The notes under the pieces: generated by a model
The model's database searches: none
Told to the model about the DNA's origin: nothing
The model's input: only the letters and a program-made list of their open reading frames with translations
In this document: piece by piece, positions 8,549 through 17,641 of the stretch
How positions within the stretch are numbered: the first letter of the stretch is position 1
Layout of the letters: every line of letters begins with the position of its first letter
From: Borreliella japonica
GTDB lineage: Bacteria; Spirochaetota; Spirochaetia; Borreliales; Borreliaceae
Assembly (NCBI RefSeq): GCF_900099615.1
Contig: NZ_FMTE01000005.1
Span: 1-52,175, forward strand
DNA: 52,175 nt
Direction: 5' to 3'
Translations under genes and position numbers: made by a program

Positions 8549-9175
8549 ATGAACAAAGAGATACCAAAATTTTTAGAAAATACCCAAATTGAAAAGTTCA
8601 TTTACAATGAGCTTGATTACAAAAAAGAAATATTAAAAGAACTAAAAGAACTGCTTGAAAACTTTAAAACAATCAATGTTAAAGACAGCATTAACTCTAA
8701 GTATATCGCATTACTAATGCTTTCAATATTTAACGCCTTTCACTTTAAAAAAGAGCTAGACAAAAATCTTGTTAATTCTTTAAACGCCATTATTTTTGCA
8801 ATCAAATCTATTGGCACTGACGAGAGCTTTATTGTGCTGTTTAAAGCTTTTTTGCATGCAAATGTAGAAGTAAGCTCAAACGAAAATACTCCAGGTGAAA
8901 TAATAATAAAATTGCTTGGAAACATTAAATCTCCTGTTGAATTTAACATTGCAGCGAAAAACCAAAAGAATCTAAAAAAACTAACTGTAAAACACGCGGG
9001 GTTTAAAAAAACTCTTGTTTCCAACTATATGCCTAAAGATTACAAAAATTCGGTATATGAATTTATTAAGATATTAATTCCTATAGGAAGAATAGTAAAA
9101 ATAATAGACAAAGAACAAATAGAAATAAAAAGCACAAGAATACAAACATTTTATAAAGTAGATAATTTTTTTTGA
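8549..9175 (+). CDS. Phage tail protein, gpI-like position (DUF735 type)
   Basis: A 208 aa protein starting 2 nt after the J-like gene. No signal peptide; mixed alpha/beta with a Lys-rich C terminus. In myophage order the gene after J is I, a small tail protein contacting the baseplate. Borrelia cp32 carries a comparable DUF735 protein in the same place. No diagnostic motif is visible, so the role rests on gene order. BBA10 orthologue. Confidence 0.55.
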   Translation: MNKEIPKFLENTQIEKFIYNELDYKKEILKELKELLENFKTINVKDSINSKYIALLMLSIFNAFHFKKELDKNLVNSLNAIIFAIKSIGTDESFIVLFKAFLHANVEVSSNENTPGEIIIKLLGNIKSPVEFNIAAKNQKNLKKLTVKHAGFKKTLVSNYMPKDYKNSVYEFIKILIPIGRIVKIIDKEQIEIKSTRIQTFYKVDNFF

Positions 9176-9228
9176 TCTACTAAAGTATAAATAAATTTAA
9201 AACTAAAAGAAATTTAAAAGGAGAATTT

Positions 9229-10263
9229 ATGAATACCGACGAACCACAAGAAAGCGTACAAATAAAAGATTTAAATAGAAAAACAAAAGTTAATCAAAGC
9301 GATCTTATTCCTGTTGATGATATAGTAGAAGATACTTGTGCAATCACATATAAACATCTCCTAGAGCAAATACAAAACGATACATTTTACAACAGCGAAT
9401 TTCACTGCTTTAAAAAAGCAATAAAAGAGGTAATTAGCAAAGAACTCTTAGAAAACAAAGAATATATAAAAAACATTTACATTAAAGTAATCTCAAAGCT
9501 TTTAGGGCTAAGTACACCACTTGAAAATATAGATTTTGATACTGTTTTTAGAAAAGTTAAATCTACGTTTATTTCAAGCTTAAAACACACAAACACAAAG
9601 CTACCTTCAAACAAAATTTCAATTTATAACTCAACCACGAAAGATCTTGAACTTATTCAATTTGAAATCTTTATTGAAAGCTTAAAAGAAGTTCTTGCAG
9701 AAAAATCTGAAATAAATCAACTCAAAAACGACTTAACCAATTATTTACAAATAAAAGATTTTACAGACAAATTTAAAGACTCTTTCAAATCAATACCTAA
9801 AAAAACTTTTGACACAAAAAATGAACAACTTGTAAGCTGTTATCAAAACGGAATTCCACAAATCGTAAACACTCCTATTTGGTGGCAAGGAAAACCACAC
9901 GACTTTGGGGGACTACATACAATAGTCGATGACACTGCAATACTAGAATTCCAATATAAGAATAAAGCCACAACCATTGTACTTAAAAATAAAAGCAGCG
10001 CATCAATTGTGATAAACGAATCATACAAAGACAACTACATTTACTTGCAAATTGACGCGGAAATTAGGCATTCAAGCTCAACAGAAGATCACAATAAACA
10101 ATTTTACCTTCAATTTGCAAAAAGCTCTGCCAAAATACTAATAGCCTCATTCTCTTCGCAAAACATGCCTACACTTAAAACACCAATTTACAATGGTTGG
10201 TACTACGTTGGATCAGGCAGCCTGAACAAAGGACAATTGATGCCAATACTAAACAAAGTATAA
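9229..10263 (+). CDS. Phage tail fibre-like protein (DUF685 type)
   Basis: A 344 aa protein behind a strong RBS (AAGGAG). The N-terminal IKDLNRKTKVNQSDLIPVDD motif is typical of phage tail fibre and appendage proteins that dock to the baseplate. A helical central part follows, and from about residue 200 a beta-rich domain with Trp/Tyr/Gly (NTPIWWQGKPHDFGG and a C-terminal NGWYYVGSGSL segment) suggests a receptor-binding tip. It occupies the gpH position after J and I. BBA11 orthologue; the receptor is unknown. Confidence 0.65.
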   Translation: MNTDEPQESVQIKDLNRKTKVNQSDLIPVDDIVEDTCAITYKHLLEQIQNDTFYNSEFHCFKKAIKEVISKELLENKEYIKNIYIKVISKLLGLSTPLENIDFDTVFRKVKSTFISSLKHTNTKLPSNKISIYNSTTKDLELIQFEIFIESLKEVLAEKSEINQLKNDLTNYLQIKDFTDKFKDSFKSIPKKTFDTKNEQLVSCYQNGIPQIVNTPIWWQGKPHDFGGLHTIVDDTAILEFQYKNKATTIVLKNKSSASIVINESYKDNYIYLQIDAEIRHSSSTEDHNKQFYLQFAKSSAKILIASFSSQNMPTLKTPIYNGWYYVGSGSLNKGQLMPILNKV

Positions 10264-10285
10264 AAATAAATTAAAAGGAGATATT

Positions 10286-10465
10286 ATGGACACAATACTT
10301 ATTTTTTTGTCAACAATTGACAACGCAAAACTCATTATATTAGGAGGATTTATAGTGCTAGCAATAATGCCAATGATTTTAGCAATAAAGCCGCAGTTTA
10401 GAGAAAATTTAAACTTGCTCATAGAAAAGCTCTTAAAAAATATAAATAAAAAGGAAACAAAATGA
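10286..10465 (+). CDS. blyA: BlyA-family holin-like small membrane protein
   Basis: A 59 aa protein with RBS AAGGAG 6 nt before the ATG. It has one strong membrane segment (about 13-35), then a KPQFRENLNLLIEKLL amphipathic basic helix and a Lys-rich tail. This is the layout of cp32 BlyA, the holin-like protein of phage phiBB-1. The stop overlaps the start of the next gene, as blyA and blyB do on cp32. Together they would handle membrane permeabilisation at lysis. Confidence 0.75.
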   Translation: MDTILIFLSTIDNAKLIILGGFIVLAIMPMILAIKPQFRENLNLLIEKLLKNINKKETK

Positions 10466-10881
10466 ACAGTAAAATAAATATCAACTTTGGTGTTGAAGCT
10501 TTAAACAATTTATATGATTTTCTAAAAAGTAGTGATTCTCCAACAGAAATCAGAGTAGAAAAGGGAATATATTTAGGACTCAATCTTTACAACCTAATAA
10601 TGAGCATCTACAAAGAAAAAATCAGCACCCTTGAGAAAGAAGAATCAATAAAAATATTAAATGAAATTGAAAATATTAATAATAAAATTACTCAACTTAT
10701 ATCAAGCATTAATGACGAGAGAGATGCAAATATTATTGAAAATTTAAGAGCAGAAAGAAACCAACTAATGGAAATCAAAACCAAAACACTCCAAGAACAA
10801 ATAAAAGGATTCTCAGAAGATTTGCAAAACAGCTCTAGTAACAATGAGAAAGACTTAAAAGGAGATAAAATTGAAAATTAA
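10462..10881 (+). CDS. blyB: BlyB-family accessory holin protein
   Basis: A 139 aa soluble, highly charged helical protein. It begins with MNSKININFGVEALNNLYDF and has a long coiled coil at about 50-125. It overlaps the blyA-like gene by 4 nt, matching the cp32 blyAB pair in which BlyB supports BlyA. There is no signal peptide. It overlaps the next lipoprotein gene by 11 nt. Confidence 0.7.
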   Translation: MNSKININFGVEALNNLYDFLKSSDSPTEIRVEKGIYLGLNLYNLIMSIYKEKISTLEKEESIKILNEIENINNKITQLISSINDERDANIIENLRAERNQLMEIKTKTLQEQIKGFSEDLQNSSSNNEKDLKGDKIEN

Positions 10882-11236
10882 AAATTCCTCTTTTTTATTT
10901 TTATTAAGCATGCTTCTAATCTTTTCATGCTCTACAATAGCAAACCTTCCAGAAGAACCACCATACCCAAAAGAGTCAACATTAAAGGCTTTAAGCCTAT
11001 ATGAAGCGCATCTTTCAAGCTACATCATGTATTTGCAAACATTTCTTATAAAAACTAAACAAAAAGTAAATAATAAAAATTATCCTGAGTTTGAACTTTT
11101 TGACACCAGCAAACTAGAAAAAGATCAAACTCTAAAATCAATCAAAACAAACATTTCTAATTTAAAAAATTACATTGACAAAATAAAACCAATTGCAATG
11201 CAGATTTACAAAAAATATTCAAAAAACATACCTTAA
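10871..11236 (+). CDS. OrfD-type small lipoprotein (BBA14 type)
   Basis: A 121 aa protein. The TTG start follows an AAAGGAG RBS located inside the blyB-like gene. Signal peptide with lipobox IFSC (Cys at about 20), then a short Pro-rich segment (LPEEPPYPKE) and a helical domain. It corresponds to OrfD, found after blyAB on cp32 as well. A lipoprotein at the end of a lysis cassette could be a spanin-like or exclusion protein, but nothing proves it. Confidence 0.75.
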   Translation: MKIKNSSFLFLLSMLLIFSCSTIANLPEEPPYPKESTLKALSLYEAHLSSYIMYLQTFLIKTKQKVNNKNYPEFELFDTSKLEKDQTLKSIKTNISNLKNYIDKIKPIAMQIYKKYSKNIP

Positions 11237-11260
11237 GGTTGTTTGATTTTCCTTTTTTCC

Positions 11261-11286
11261 AAAAGTCCCATAATTGGGACTTTTTT
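11261..11286 (+). terminator. Terminator of the left phage operon
   Basis: A 10-bp perfect stem (11261-11270 with 11275-11284), TAAT loop and a T6 run starting at 11281. It separates the phage operon from ospAB. Confidence 0.9.
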
Positions 11287-11361
11287 AAAAAATAAAAAGT
11301 CTATATTTGTTTTATACTTAATTAAAATTAATATCATTTTATTTTTTTTTTAATTTTCTAT

Positions 11362-11389
11362 TTGTTATTTTTTGATCTTATACTATAAT
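11362..11389 (+). promoter_or_regulatory. ospAB promoter
   Basis: TTGTTA at 11362-11367 and TATAAT at 11384-11389 with 16 bp spacing. A T-rich tract at 11342-11352 lies immediately upstream, matching the published description of an ospAB promoter with an upstream T-rich activating element. A long leader leads to RBS AAGGAG before ATG 11438. Confidence 0.7.
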
Positions 11390-11437
11390 TGTATTTGTAT
11401 TAAGTTATATTAATATAATATAAAAGGAGAATATATT

Positions 11438-12259
11438 ATGAAAAAATATTTATTGGGAATAGGTCTAATATTAGCCTTAATAGCATGTAAGCAAAATGTT
11501 AGCAAGCTCGATGATAAAAACAGCACTTCAGTAGACTTGCCTGGTGGCATGAAAGTTCTTGTAAGCAAAGAAAAAGACAAGGACGGTAAATACACCCTAA
11601 TGGCAACAGTAGACAAGCTTGAGTTAAAAGGAACTTCTGATAAAAACAACGGTTCTGGAACACTTGAAGGTGCAAAAACTGACAAAAGTAAAGTAAAATT
11701 AACAATTTCTGACGATCTAAGTAAAACCACACTTGAAACTCTAAAAGAAGATGGCAAAACATTAGTATCAAGAAAAGTAAACTCTAAAGACATGCCATCA
11801 GAAGAAGAAAAATTCAATGACAAAGGTGAATTAGCTGAAAAAGTAATTCTAAGAGGTAACGGAACCAGACTTGAATACACAGAAATAAAAAGCGATGGAA
11901 CCGGAAAAGCTAAAGAAGTTTTAAAAAACTTTACTCTTGAAGGAACTCTAGCTAATGACAAAACAACATTGACAGTCAAAGAAGGAACAGTTGCTTTAAA
12001 CAAGCACATTGAAAAATCTGGAAAAATAACAGTTGATCTTAATGATAGTTCAACTACTGCTTCGACTAAAAAAACAGCAGAATGGGATCCAAATAATTCT
12101 ACTTTAACCATTTCTGTTAACAGCAAAAAAACTACACAACTTGTATTTACAAAGCAAGACACAATAACTATGCAAAAATACAACACAAATGGTGACGCTT
12201 TAGAAGGTGTAGCAGTAGAAATTACAACACTTGACGCACTTAAAAACACTTTAAAATAA
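11438..12259 (+). CDS. ospA: Outer surface protein A
   Basis: A 273 aa lipoprotein with a signal peptide starting [17 protein letters not shown] (lipobox LIAC, Cys 17). The rest is the repeated beta-strand/Lys-Glu-Thr pattern of OspA. OspA binds the tick gut receptor TROSPA and holds spirochaetes in the unfed tick; it is expressed in ticks and shut off in mammals. Length is standard. It differs at many positions from B31 OspA as I remember it, especially at 25-45, 85-150 and 190-240, so this is not B31. First gene of a two-gene operon. Confidence 0.98.
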   Translation: MKKYLLGIGLILALIACKQNVSKLDDKNSTSVDLPGGMKVLVSKEKDKDGKYTLMATVDKLELKGTSDKNNGSGTLEGAKTDKSKVKLTISDDLSKTTLETLKEDGKTLVSRKVNSKDMPSEEEKFNDKGELAEKVILRGNGTRLEYTEIKSDGTGKAKEVLKNFTLEGTLANDKTTLTVKEGTVALNKHIEKSGKITVDLNDSSTTASTKKTAEWDPNNSTLTISVNSKKTTQLVFTKQDTITMQKYNTNGDALEGVAVEITTLDALKNTLK

Positions 12260-12268
12260 GGAGAATTT

Positions 12269-13162
12269 ATGAAACAATATTTACTAGGATTTGCTTTAGT
12301 ATTAGCTTTAATAGGATGTGCACAAAAAGGAGCTGAGCCAAAAAACACTTCACAAGATCACAATGATCAAGAAATTTTTGATTCCAGCAAAGTATCAAAG
12401 GACTCTAAACAATCTATTCCTTTGAGAACAGAAAACTCTGTGCCTTTATTTAATGGTGATAACATTTTCATAAGCAAAGAGAAAAATAAAGCTGGTAAAT
12501 ATGACTTAAGAGCGGTGATTGACAAGATCGAATTTAAGGGAACATCTGACAACAATAACGGATCTGGAAGTCTTGAAGCTTTAAAAGATGACAAAAGTAA
12601 AATAAAAATGTCTATTTCTAACGATCTAAATTCAATAACTACAGAAACATATGATGCTGACAACAAAAAAGTTTCAAGCAAAGTTATTAAAAACCAAGGA
12701 GCGCTAACAGAAGAAAATTTCAAAGCTGATAAATTAGAATCAAAAAAAATAACAAGATCAAACGATACTACACTTGAATATACAGAAATGACAGATGAGG
12801 AAAATGCTACAAAAGTAGTAGAAACTCTAAAAAATAGCATTAAGTTTGAAGGAAATTTTGTAGGCAACAAAACATCAGTTAGCGTAGTAGAAGGTACTGT
12901 TACATTAACAAGAGAAATTCAAGATGGAAAATTAAAAGTCTTCTTAAATGACAGCAAATCTGGTTCTAATAAAAAAACAGCATCATGGAAAGAAGCTACT
13001 CAAACCTTGACAATTCTTGTTGATAGTAAAAAAACTAAAGACCTTGTGTTCTTAAAAAATGGTACAATTACAGTGCAAAATTATGACTCAAGTGGTACTA
13101 ATCTTGAAGGCAAAGCAAAGGAAATTAAAGATCTTGCAGAACTTAAAGCTGCTTTAAAATAA
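12269..13162 (+). CDS. ospB: Outer surface protein B
   Basis: A 297 aa lipoprotein with lipobox LIGC (Cys 17), starting 9 nt after the ospA stop with its own RBS (AAGGAG). The C-terminal two thirds parallel OspA closely (GTSDNNNGSGSLEALKDDKS and a C-terminal VQNYDSSGTNLEGKAKEI stretch), and a longer N-terminal tether accounts for the extra length. Co-transcribed with ospA; role in tick gut adherence. The reading frame is intact, unlike the truncated ospB found in some strains. Confidence 0.97.
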   Translation: MKQYLLGFALVLALIGCAQKGAEPKNTSQDHNDQEIFDSSKVSKDSKQSIPLRTENSVPLFNGDNIFISKEKNKAGKYDLRAVIDKIEFKGTSDNNNGSGSLEALKDDKSKIKMSISNDLNSITTETYDADNKKVSSKVIKNQGALTEENFKADKLESKKITRSNDTTLEYTEMTDEENATKVVETLKNSIKFEGNFVGNKTSVSVVEGTVTLTREIQDGKLKVFLNDSKSGSNKKTASWKEATQTLTILVDSKKTKDLVFLKNGTITVQNYDSSGTNLEGKAKEIKDLAELKAALK

Positions 13163-13720
13163 CATATAAATAAACCTCCTACAAAGGAATTATCCAATAG
13201 GGGGTTACATATTACAATCTAAAAATTGAATTTATATATTTTTCAATTTGTTACTTCTAGAAAAAGTCTCTTAAGAGACTTTTTCTCTTATAAAGAGAGA
13301 AAAAACAATAATATACAAATCAAACCATTTGACTTTTTAAAATCAAAATAAAAAGCCCTAATAAACTAAATGTACAGCTAAAATTAAGAAAACTAATGGG
13401 GCTAATTCCTTCACTCAAGTCTAACTCTTGAATGAAGGATAAAATAAAAAATAATCTAAATTCTTAATAAAATTAAACCCATCGCTAATAAGCTTACTAT
13501 TTTAAATAAAAATTAACGCGTAAAAATAATTTACTCTTAATATAAGTCAATTCTTTCTTATATTTTATTACAAAAACTTAATTTTGTAAAGTATATTTAA
13601 CAAATATGCATTAAATATACTTTTTTTTTATTTTTTATATAAAAATACTTTACTTTTTTAAGAAACTGTACTATTAATTAATTTAGAATTAAAGAAATTA
13701 CTTATATTAGGAGTATAAAA
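13163..13720. other. ospAB terminators and upstream region of the plasmid maintenance operon
   Basis: Holds a perfect 28-bp palindrome at 13259-13286 (stem with T5, terminator of ospAB), a 13-bp stem with one mismatch at 13407-13439, and a 13-bp stem at 13588-13623 that runs into a T-rich tract. No ORF. Repeated dyads just before the replication and partition genes make this a candidate for part of the plasmid origin. Confidence 0.5.
13259..13286 (+). terminator. ospAB transcription terminator
   Basis: Self-complementary AGAAAAAGTCTCTTAAGAGA and onward, forming a 12-bp stem with a TTAA loop and a T5 run in the descending arm, 97 nt after the ospB stop. Confidence 0.8.
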
Positions 13721-14917
13721 TTGAAAGAATCAAAACAAAAACCACTAAACACTACAAAAAAGGTAAAAAAAACTACAAAGAATTTCCAACACAACTTGAT
13801 TGTATTAATCTCTACTCTCAACTTTATAAACTCAAACTTTAAAAAATACACACAAAAAAACATACTCTATTTTCTAAATAAAAACCTTGAAAGAAATAAA
13901 CAAAAACCCATAAAACTAAAAACACTACAAAACTATTTATATACACTAGAGAAAAAATTTAAAGTCACACTAAACTACTGCAAACATTTGGGAAAAAATT
14001 CTGGAAGTGAAACTTATTATAAACTGAAATATGAAAAAGAAAAATGCTATTCAATAATTAATACATACTTTAAAGAAAAAACAACTAATAAAATTAACGA
14101 ATTTATGCAAAGAATAAAAAAATTCAATCAAATAAATGGTAGTGTTAAATGGGAGTGTATTAATAATACTAATAATATATATAAATATAAAGAATATAGA
14201 AACGTACACCAAAATTACAAAAAAACAACAAATAATGACATGCTAAAAAAATATTTAAGTAAGTGTAATTTTAAGACAGAAATTCCAAATCTAATAATGG
14301 CTTTAGAAGCCACACATAAGGTTAAAATCTACCATTTAAGAAACCTAAAGCATATTGAAAACGATCTAAAAGAAATAGATGCAAAAAGCATTGAAAAGCA
14401 TCTATCAAACGTAATAAAAGAAAACATAAACAACCCGGGATACCTATGTAAATTTTTTAAAAACAACGGATACAAAAAGCTAATAAATAAAATAAAAGAA
14501 AAAAATAAAAAATACAAAAACAAAAAAGAAATTTTAAAAAAAATACTTGAAGAGAAAATAATAGATTTAGAAAATGAGAAATATAAAAAAGAAGATCTCG
14601 ATAAGTTTTTCAGCAAAACATACGAAATTTACAAAACAAAGCCACATTTCATAATAGAACATAAAAAATATCCAGATTTAGATAAGTTGGTCAAAAGGGC
14701 AAAAACAGAAGTCCCAAAAATTCAAGACAAAAAAGAAAGACTTAAAAGTATAAAAAACAACATTTTTAGTATATTATTAGAACAGTTAAGGCATAAAGTA
14801 GATAATGATAAATTAATTCCTACTTTAAAGACATTCATTGAGAATGAGCCCGATCTTAAATATAGCAAGGTATTTGATAATTCCTACTATAATGATTTGA
14901 TTAAAATAGTGAGCTGA
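13721..14917 (+). CDS. PF57/62 plasmid replication/maintenance protein
   Basis: A 398 aa, very Lys-rich protein with a TTG start behind RBS AGGAG. The N-terminal region (about 20-110) fits the Borrelia ORF-A/PF57/62 family: HNLIVLISTLNFINSNF, a helix-turn-helix-like stretch around KTLQNYLYTLEKKFKV, and YYKLKYEKEKCYSIINTYFK. The central part is coiled coil. In Borrelia this protein is the likely replication initiator and, with the next three genes, forms the cassette giving plasmid identity and copy control. BBA18 orthologue by position. Confidence 0.85.
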   Translation: MKESKQKPLNTTKKVKKTTKNFQHNLIVLISTLNFINSNFKKYTQKNILYFLNKNLERNKQKPIKLKTLQNYLYTLEKKFKVTLNYCKHLGKNSGSETYYKLKYEKEKCYSIINTYFKEKTTNKINEFMQRIKKFNQINGSVKWECINNTNNIYKYKEYRNVHQNYKKTTNNDMLKKYLSKCNFKTEIPNLIMALEATHKVKIYHLRNLKHIENDLKEIDAKSIEKHLSNVIKENINNPGYLCKFFKNNGYKKLINKIKEKNKKYKNKKEILKKILEEKIIDLENEKYKKEDLDKFFSKTYEIYKTKPHFIIEHKKYPDLDKLVKRAKTEVPKIQDKKERLKSIKNNIFSILLEQLRHKVDNDKLIPTLKTFIENEPDLKYSKVFDNSYYNDLIKIVS

Positions 14918-14964
14918 AAATAAAATGCAAAGTTTAGCTCTGTTATTAAGGAAAAAGGAAAAAA

Positions 14965-15549
14965 ATGACGGCTTTACTTGAACGATTAAAGCAAAAACAA
15001 AAAGAATTAAAATTAAACATAGATAATAAATCAAAGTTTAAAAAAGAAAAAAAGGCCAATGTCTTTTCTAAGATTGAGGAGGTTAAAGGTAGAAAAATAT
15101 ACCATACTAAGATTTTTAATGACTTTTATACATTTGGAATAAGTAAAAACGAACCCACAAAATTTTTCCTTTCTTTAAGGGGAATCTTTAACATAGAAGA
15201 TATAAGTATGTTTCATTTATTCTCTTTAAGAGAAGACGATGAATTTATAGGAATTTATTATGGAATAAGAAAGCTTGATAAAGCATTTATTGTAAAGAAT
15301 TTCAACAAAAAAGAAACTTATACATTAAGAAAATGTGAATATATTGAATTTAAGTTTAAAAAAGGGTCTGTTTTTTGTTATTTAAACGGTCTTCATATTT
15401 TACTTAAAAAGGATAGGGTCAATAGCCCTTATTACAACACGCTTTTAAATATTCTTCTAGAATTAGAAAACGAACTCTACATTTTTTATAACAAAAAATT
15501 ATCAAAAGGGGGAATTATTCCTGAATGGATAAAAAAGAGACAAAAGTAG
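14965..15549 (+). CDS. PF50 plasmid partition protein (DUF226 type)
   Basis: A 194 aa protein that starts 47 nt after the PF57/62 gene with RBS AAGGAAAAAGG. The core motif region GRKIYHTKIFNDFYTFGI, then a FFLSLRGIF segment and GIYYGIRK, is typical of the Borrelia PF50/DUF226 family. The C terminus overlaps the parA start by 25 nt. Required with its partners for stable maintenance; the biochemical role is not established. Confidence 0.85.
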   Translation: MTALLERLKQKQKELKLNIDNKSKFKKEKKANVFSKIEEVKGRKIYHTKIFNDFYTFGISKNEPTKFFLSLRGIFNIEDISMFHLFSLREDDEFIGIYYGIRKLDKAFIVKNFNKKETYTLRKCEYIEFKFKKGSVFCYLNGLHILLKKDRVNSPYYNTLLNILLELENELYIFYNKKLSKGGIIPEWIKKRQK

Positions 15550-16277
15550 TAACGATTGCAAGCATAAAAGGTGGCGTTGGTAAGAGCACAACAAGTTTAA
15601 TTTTTGCTACATTACTTTCAATCAAATGTAAAGTTCTTTTAATAGATATTGACACTCAAGCTTCAACAACAAGCTATTTTTTTAAAAAAATTAAAGACAA
15701 CAATGTAGATCTAATAAACAAAAATATATACGAAGTGTTAATATCAAATTTACATATAGATAATGCATTAATAACTATTAATAAAAACTTGGATTTAATT
15801 CCAAGCTATTTGACATTACATAAATTTAATTCAGAGTCTATTCCTTATAAAGAATTTAAATTAAAAGAACAGCTAAAATTACTTAGCAATCATTATGATT
15901 ATATAATACTTGATACGAATCCCAGCTTAGATTTTACTTTAACAAATGCTCTTGTGTGCAGTAATTATATAATAATACCAATAACAGCAGAAAAATGGGC
16001 AGTTGAGAGTTTAGATCTTTTTACTTTTTTTATGAACAAGCTATTATTAACTTTGCCAATGTATTTGATCAACACTAAATTTAAAAAAAACAACACTCAT
16101 AAGGAACTTTTAAAGGTTTTAGAAAAAAATAGTAATTTTTTAGGGACAGTGTCTGAGAGAGAAGATTTGAACAAAAGAATAGCAAAAAATGACATATTTG
16201 ATTTGACGAAGGATTACATAATAGAGTACCAAAACACGCTTACTGCGTTTTTAAATAAATCAGGTTACGTACACTAA
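15525..16277 (+). CDS. parA: ParA-type partition ATPase (PF32)
   Basis: A 250 aa ParA/Soj-family protein. Deviant Walker A KGGVGKST at residues 15-22, Walker A' LLIDIDTQAS around Asp41, Walker B-like YIILDTNPSLDF at about 125-136. It drives plasmid segregation; in Borrelia the PF32 sequence defines incompatibility. The start overlaps the PF50 gene by 25 nt; the RBS is the AAAAGGGGG run inside that gene. A small palindrome GTACACTAAGTGTAC covers its stop codon. Confidence 0.95.
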   Translation: MDKKETKVVTIASIKGGVGKSTTSLIFATLLSIKCKVLLIDIDTQASTTSYFFKKIKDNNVDLINKNIYEVLISNLHIDNALITINKNLDLIPSYLTLHKFNSESIPYKEFKLKEQLKLLSNHYDYIILDTNPSLDFTLTNALVCSNYIIIPITAEKWAVESLDLFTFFMNKLLLTLPMYLINTKFKKNNTHKELLKVLEKNSNFLGTVSEREDLNKRIAKNDIFDLTKDYIIEYQNTLTAFLNKSGYVH

Positions 16278-16306
16278 GTGTACTCAGTTGTAAAGGAGAA
16301 ACACAA

Positions 16307-16852
16307 GTGGATATAAAAATAAACAAAAGAAATTTATCTGAGAGTGTTAGAGAAGAAGAACAGGCGCTTGTTCATTACAACAAGCTTAAAGAAAAATTAA
16401 AAATCAATTTTCAAAAAGAAATTTACTGCAAACTAGAAGCAATGAAAGTTTTAAAAGAAATTAAAGATAAAGAATATTATAAACTTGACAACTATTCTAG
16501 TTTTGATGATTTTGCAAGAGACTACAGACTTGCTAGAACTCAAACATATAAATATCTTAAAATTGCAACAGCAATAGAAGAAGGGTTAATTGAAGAAAAG
16601 TATGTAGTTAAAAACGGGATTAATGAGACAATTTGTTTGCTTAAAACAAAAGAAAGTCCGAGTTTAAAAAAATCTAACCAAAACCCAATAAAACCACTAA
16701 GATTTCAGCTCAAAAAGGAAGAATCTTATTCTTTTTATAAAAAAAATGCTAAGCTTACTAGCTTTCTTTTGGAAAAAATTTTTTTTGAGGAAAAAGATTT
16801 TTTATTAAAAATAATTAAAGAATTCGAAACTTCAAGAAGCAAACGAAAATGA
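16307..16852 (+). CDS. PF49 plasmid partition protein
   Basis: A 181 aa protein with a GTG start behind AAAGGAG. It has a helix-turn-helix-like region at about 60-90 (YSSFDDFARDYRLARTQTYK) and a basic C-terminal tail. The PF49 family acts in the ParB-like or regulatory position of Borrelia partition cassettes. Fourth and last gene of the cassette, 29 nt after parA. BBA21 orthologue by position. Confidence 0.8.
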   Translation: MDIKINKRNLSESVREEEQALVHYNKLKEKLKINFQKEIYCKLEAMKVLKEIKDKEYYKLDNYSSFDDFARDYRLARTQTYKYLKIATAIEEGLIEEKYVVKNGINETICLLKTKESPSLKKSNQNPIKPLRFQLKKEESYSFYKKNAKLTSFLLEKIFFEEKDFLLKIIKEFETSRSKRK

Positions 16853-17125
16853 AATATTTATTTGCAAAACTTGAAAAGTTAGTGTATACTTTATAGGTAC
16901 AGACTGACACGCAATGTGTCGCTCTTAATATAAGGACCTGTTACCTTAAAGGGTTTATTGGGGATTCTTTAGAAAGAAAATCCAATAAACCCTTTAACTT
17001 TTGATTGGAAGTTTTTATTTTTAAGAGTAATTTTATAAAAATTTAGAAAAATTTAGAAAAGTATTTACAAAACACAAATTTTTTTATACTATAATATTAG
17101 TAAAAAACTTATATTAGGGGTTAAG
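16853..17125 (+). other. Post-partition intergenic region with long hairpin
   Basis: A 16-bp perfect stem at 16946-16961 / 16982-16997, extendable through an inner AT-rich helix, is followed by a T-rich stretch: probable terminator of the partition operon. A smaller GACAC/GTGTC hairpin at about 16906-16920 lies just upstream. Together they could also form a structured small RNA. A promoter-like TATAAT at about 17090 precedes the next small ORF. Confidence 0.5.
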
Positions 17126-17320
17126 ATGATAAGGCTTAATAAGATTAAAAGGAAAGAATATTGCAAATTTTTAATTAAAGCTTTTGCTATTAAAACAATG
17201 TGTTTGAGTGGCTTGGTTTTAGTAATATTAAAGATTATTCTTAAAACCAAATATTTTCTTATTAAGCTTTTAGATTCTAAATTGAGATTTATTATTGATG
17301 TGCAGTCCATTAAAATGTAA
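17126..17320 (+). CDS. Small basic single-span membrane protein, unknown
   Basis: A 64 aa reading frame with AGGGG 8 nt before the ATG and a TATAAT box about 35 nt further upstream. The product is Lys-rich with one hydrophobic helix at about 25-50. I recognise no family. It could be real or a chance frame in AT-rich DNA. It sits alone between the partition cassette and the DUF261 gene. Confidence 0.4.
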   Translation: MIRLNKIKRKEYCKFLIKAFAIKTMCLSGLVLVILKIILKTKYFLIKLLDSKLRFIIDVQSIKM

Positions 17321-17641
17321 AAACAAAATATTAGATTGTCAATGTTTTAGAGATTTTAATGGCGTGTCTTTATAAGAGATCCCAAATGTTTGTTCTTTGT
17401 AAATAAAAATGGACAGACATGTTCAGTTATTTAAAAATTGTATTTATAAATTGTTTATTTTAAGATACATGAAAAACAAATTGTGAGTGTACTCACAATT
17501 TGTTTTAAGTCTTTTATTCGAATATGAGTAAAAGTAAAACACCAAAATTCATAGTTTTATCGACTTGATTAATGGGTTTTAAGGAGTTTGATTTTAAATA
17601 GTAAACATTTTTACGATTTAAAATCTTAGGAGAATTAAAAA
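17321..17641. other. Intergenic region with 34-bp palindrome
   Basis: Perfect 16-bp arms at 17473-17488 and 17491-17506 with a 2 nt centre; a CTTTTATT stretch follows, so it could end transcription of the small ORF. RBS AGGAG for the next gene is at about 17628. No ORF. Confidence 0.6.

Noticed and set aside
11410..12348. 312-codon minus-strand frame antisense to ospA
   Set aside because: A shadow frame: Ser/Leu/Val/Phe-rich as expected from the complement of Lys/Glu/Thr-rich ospA, with no RBS.
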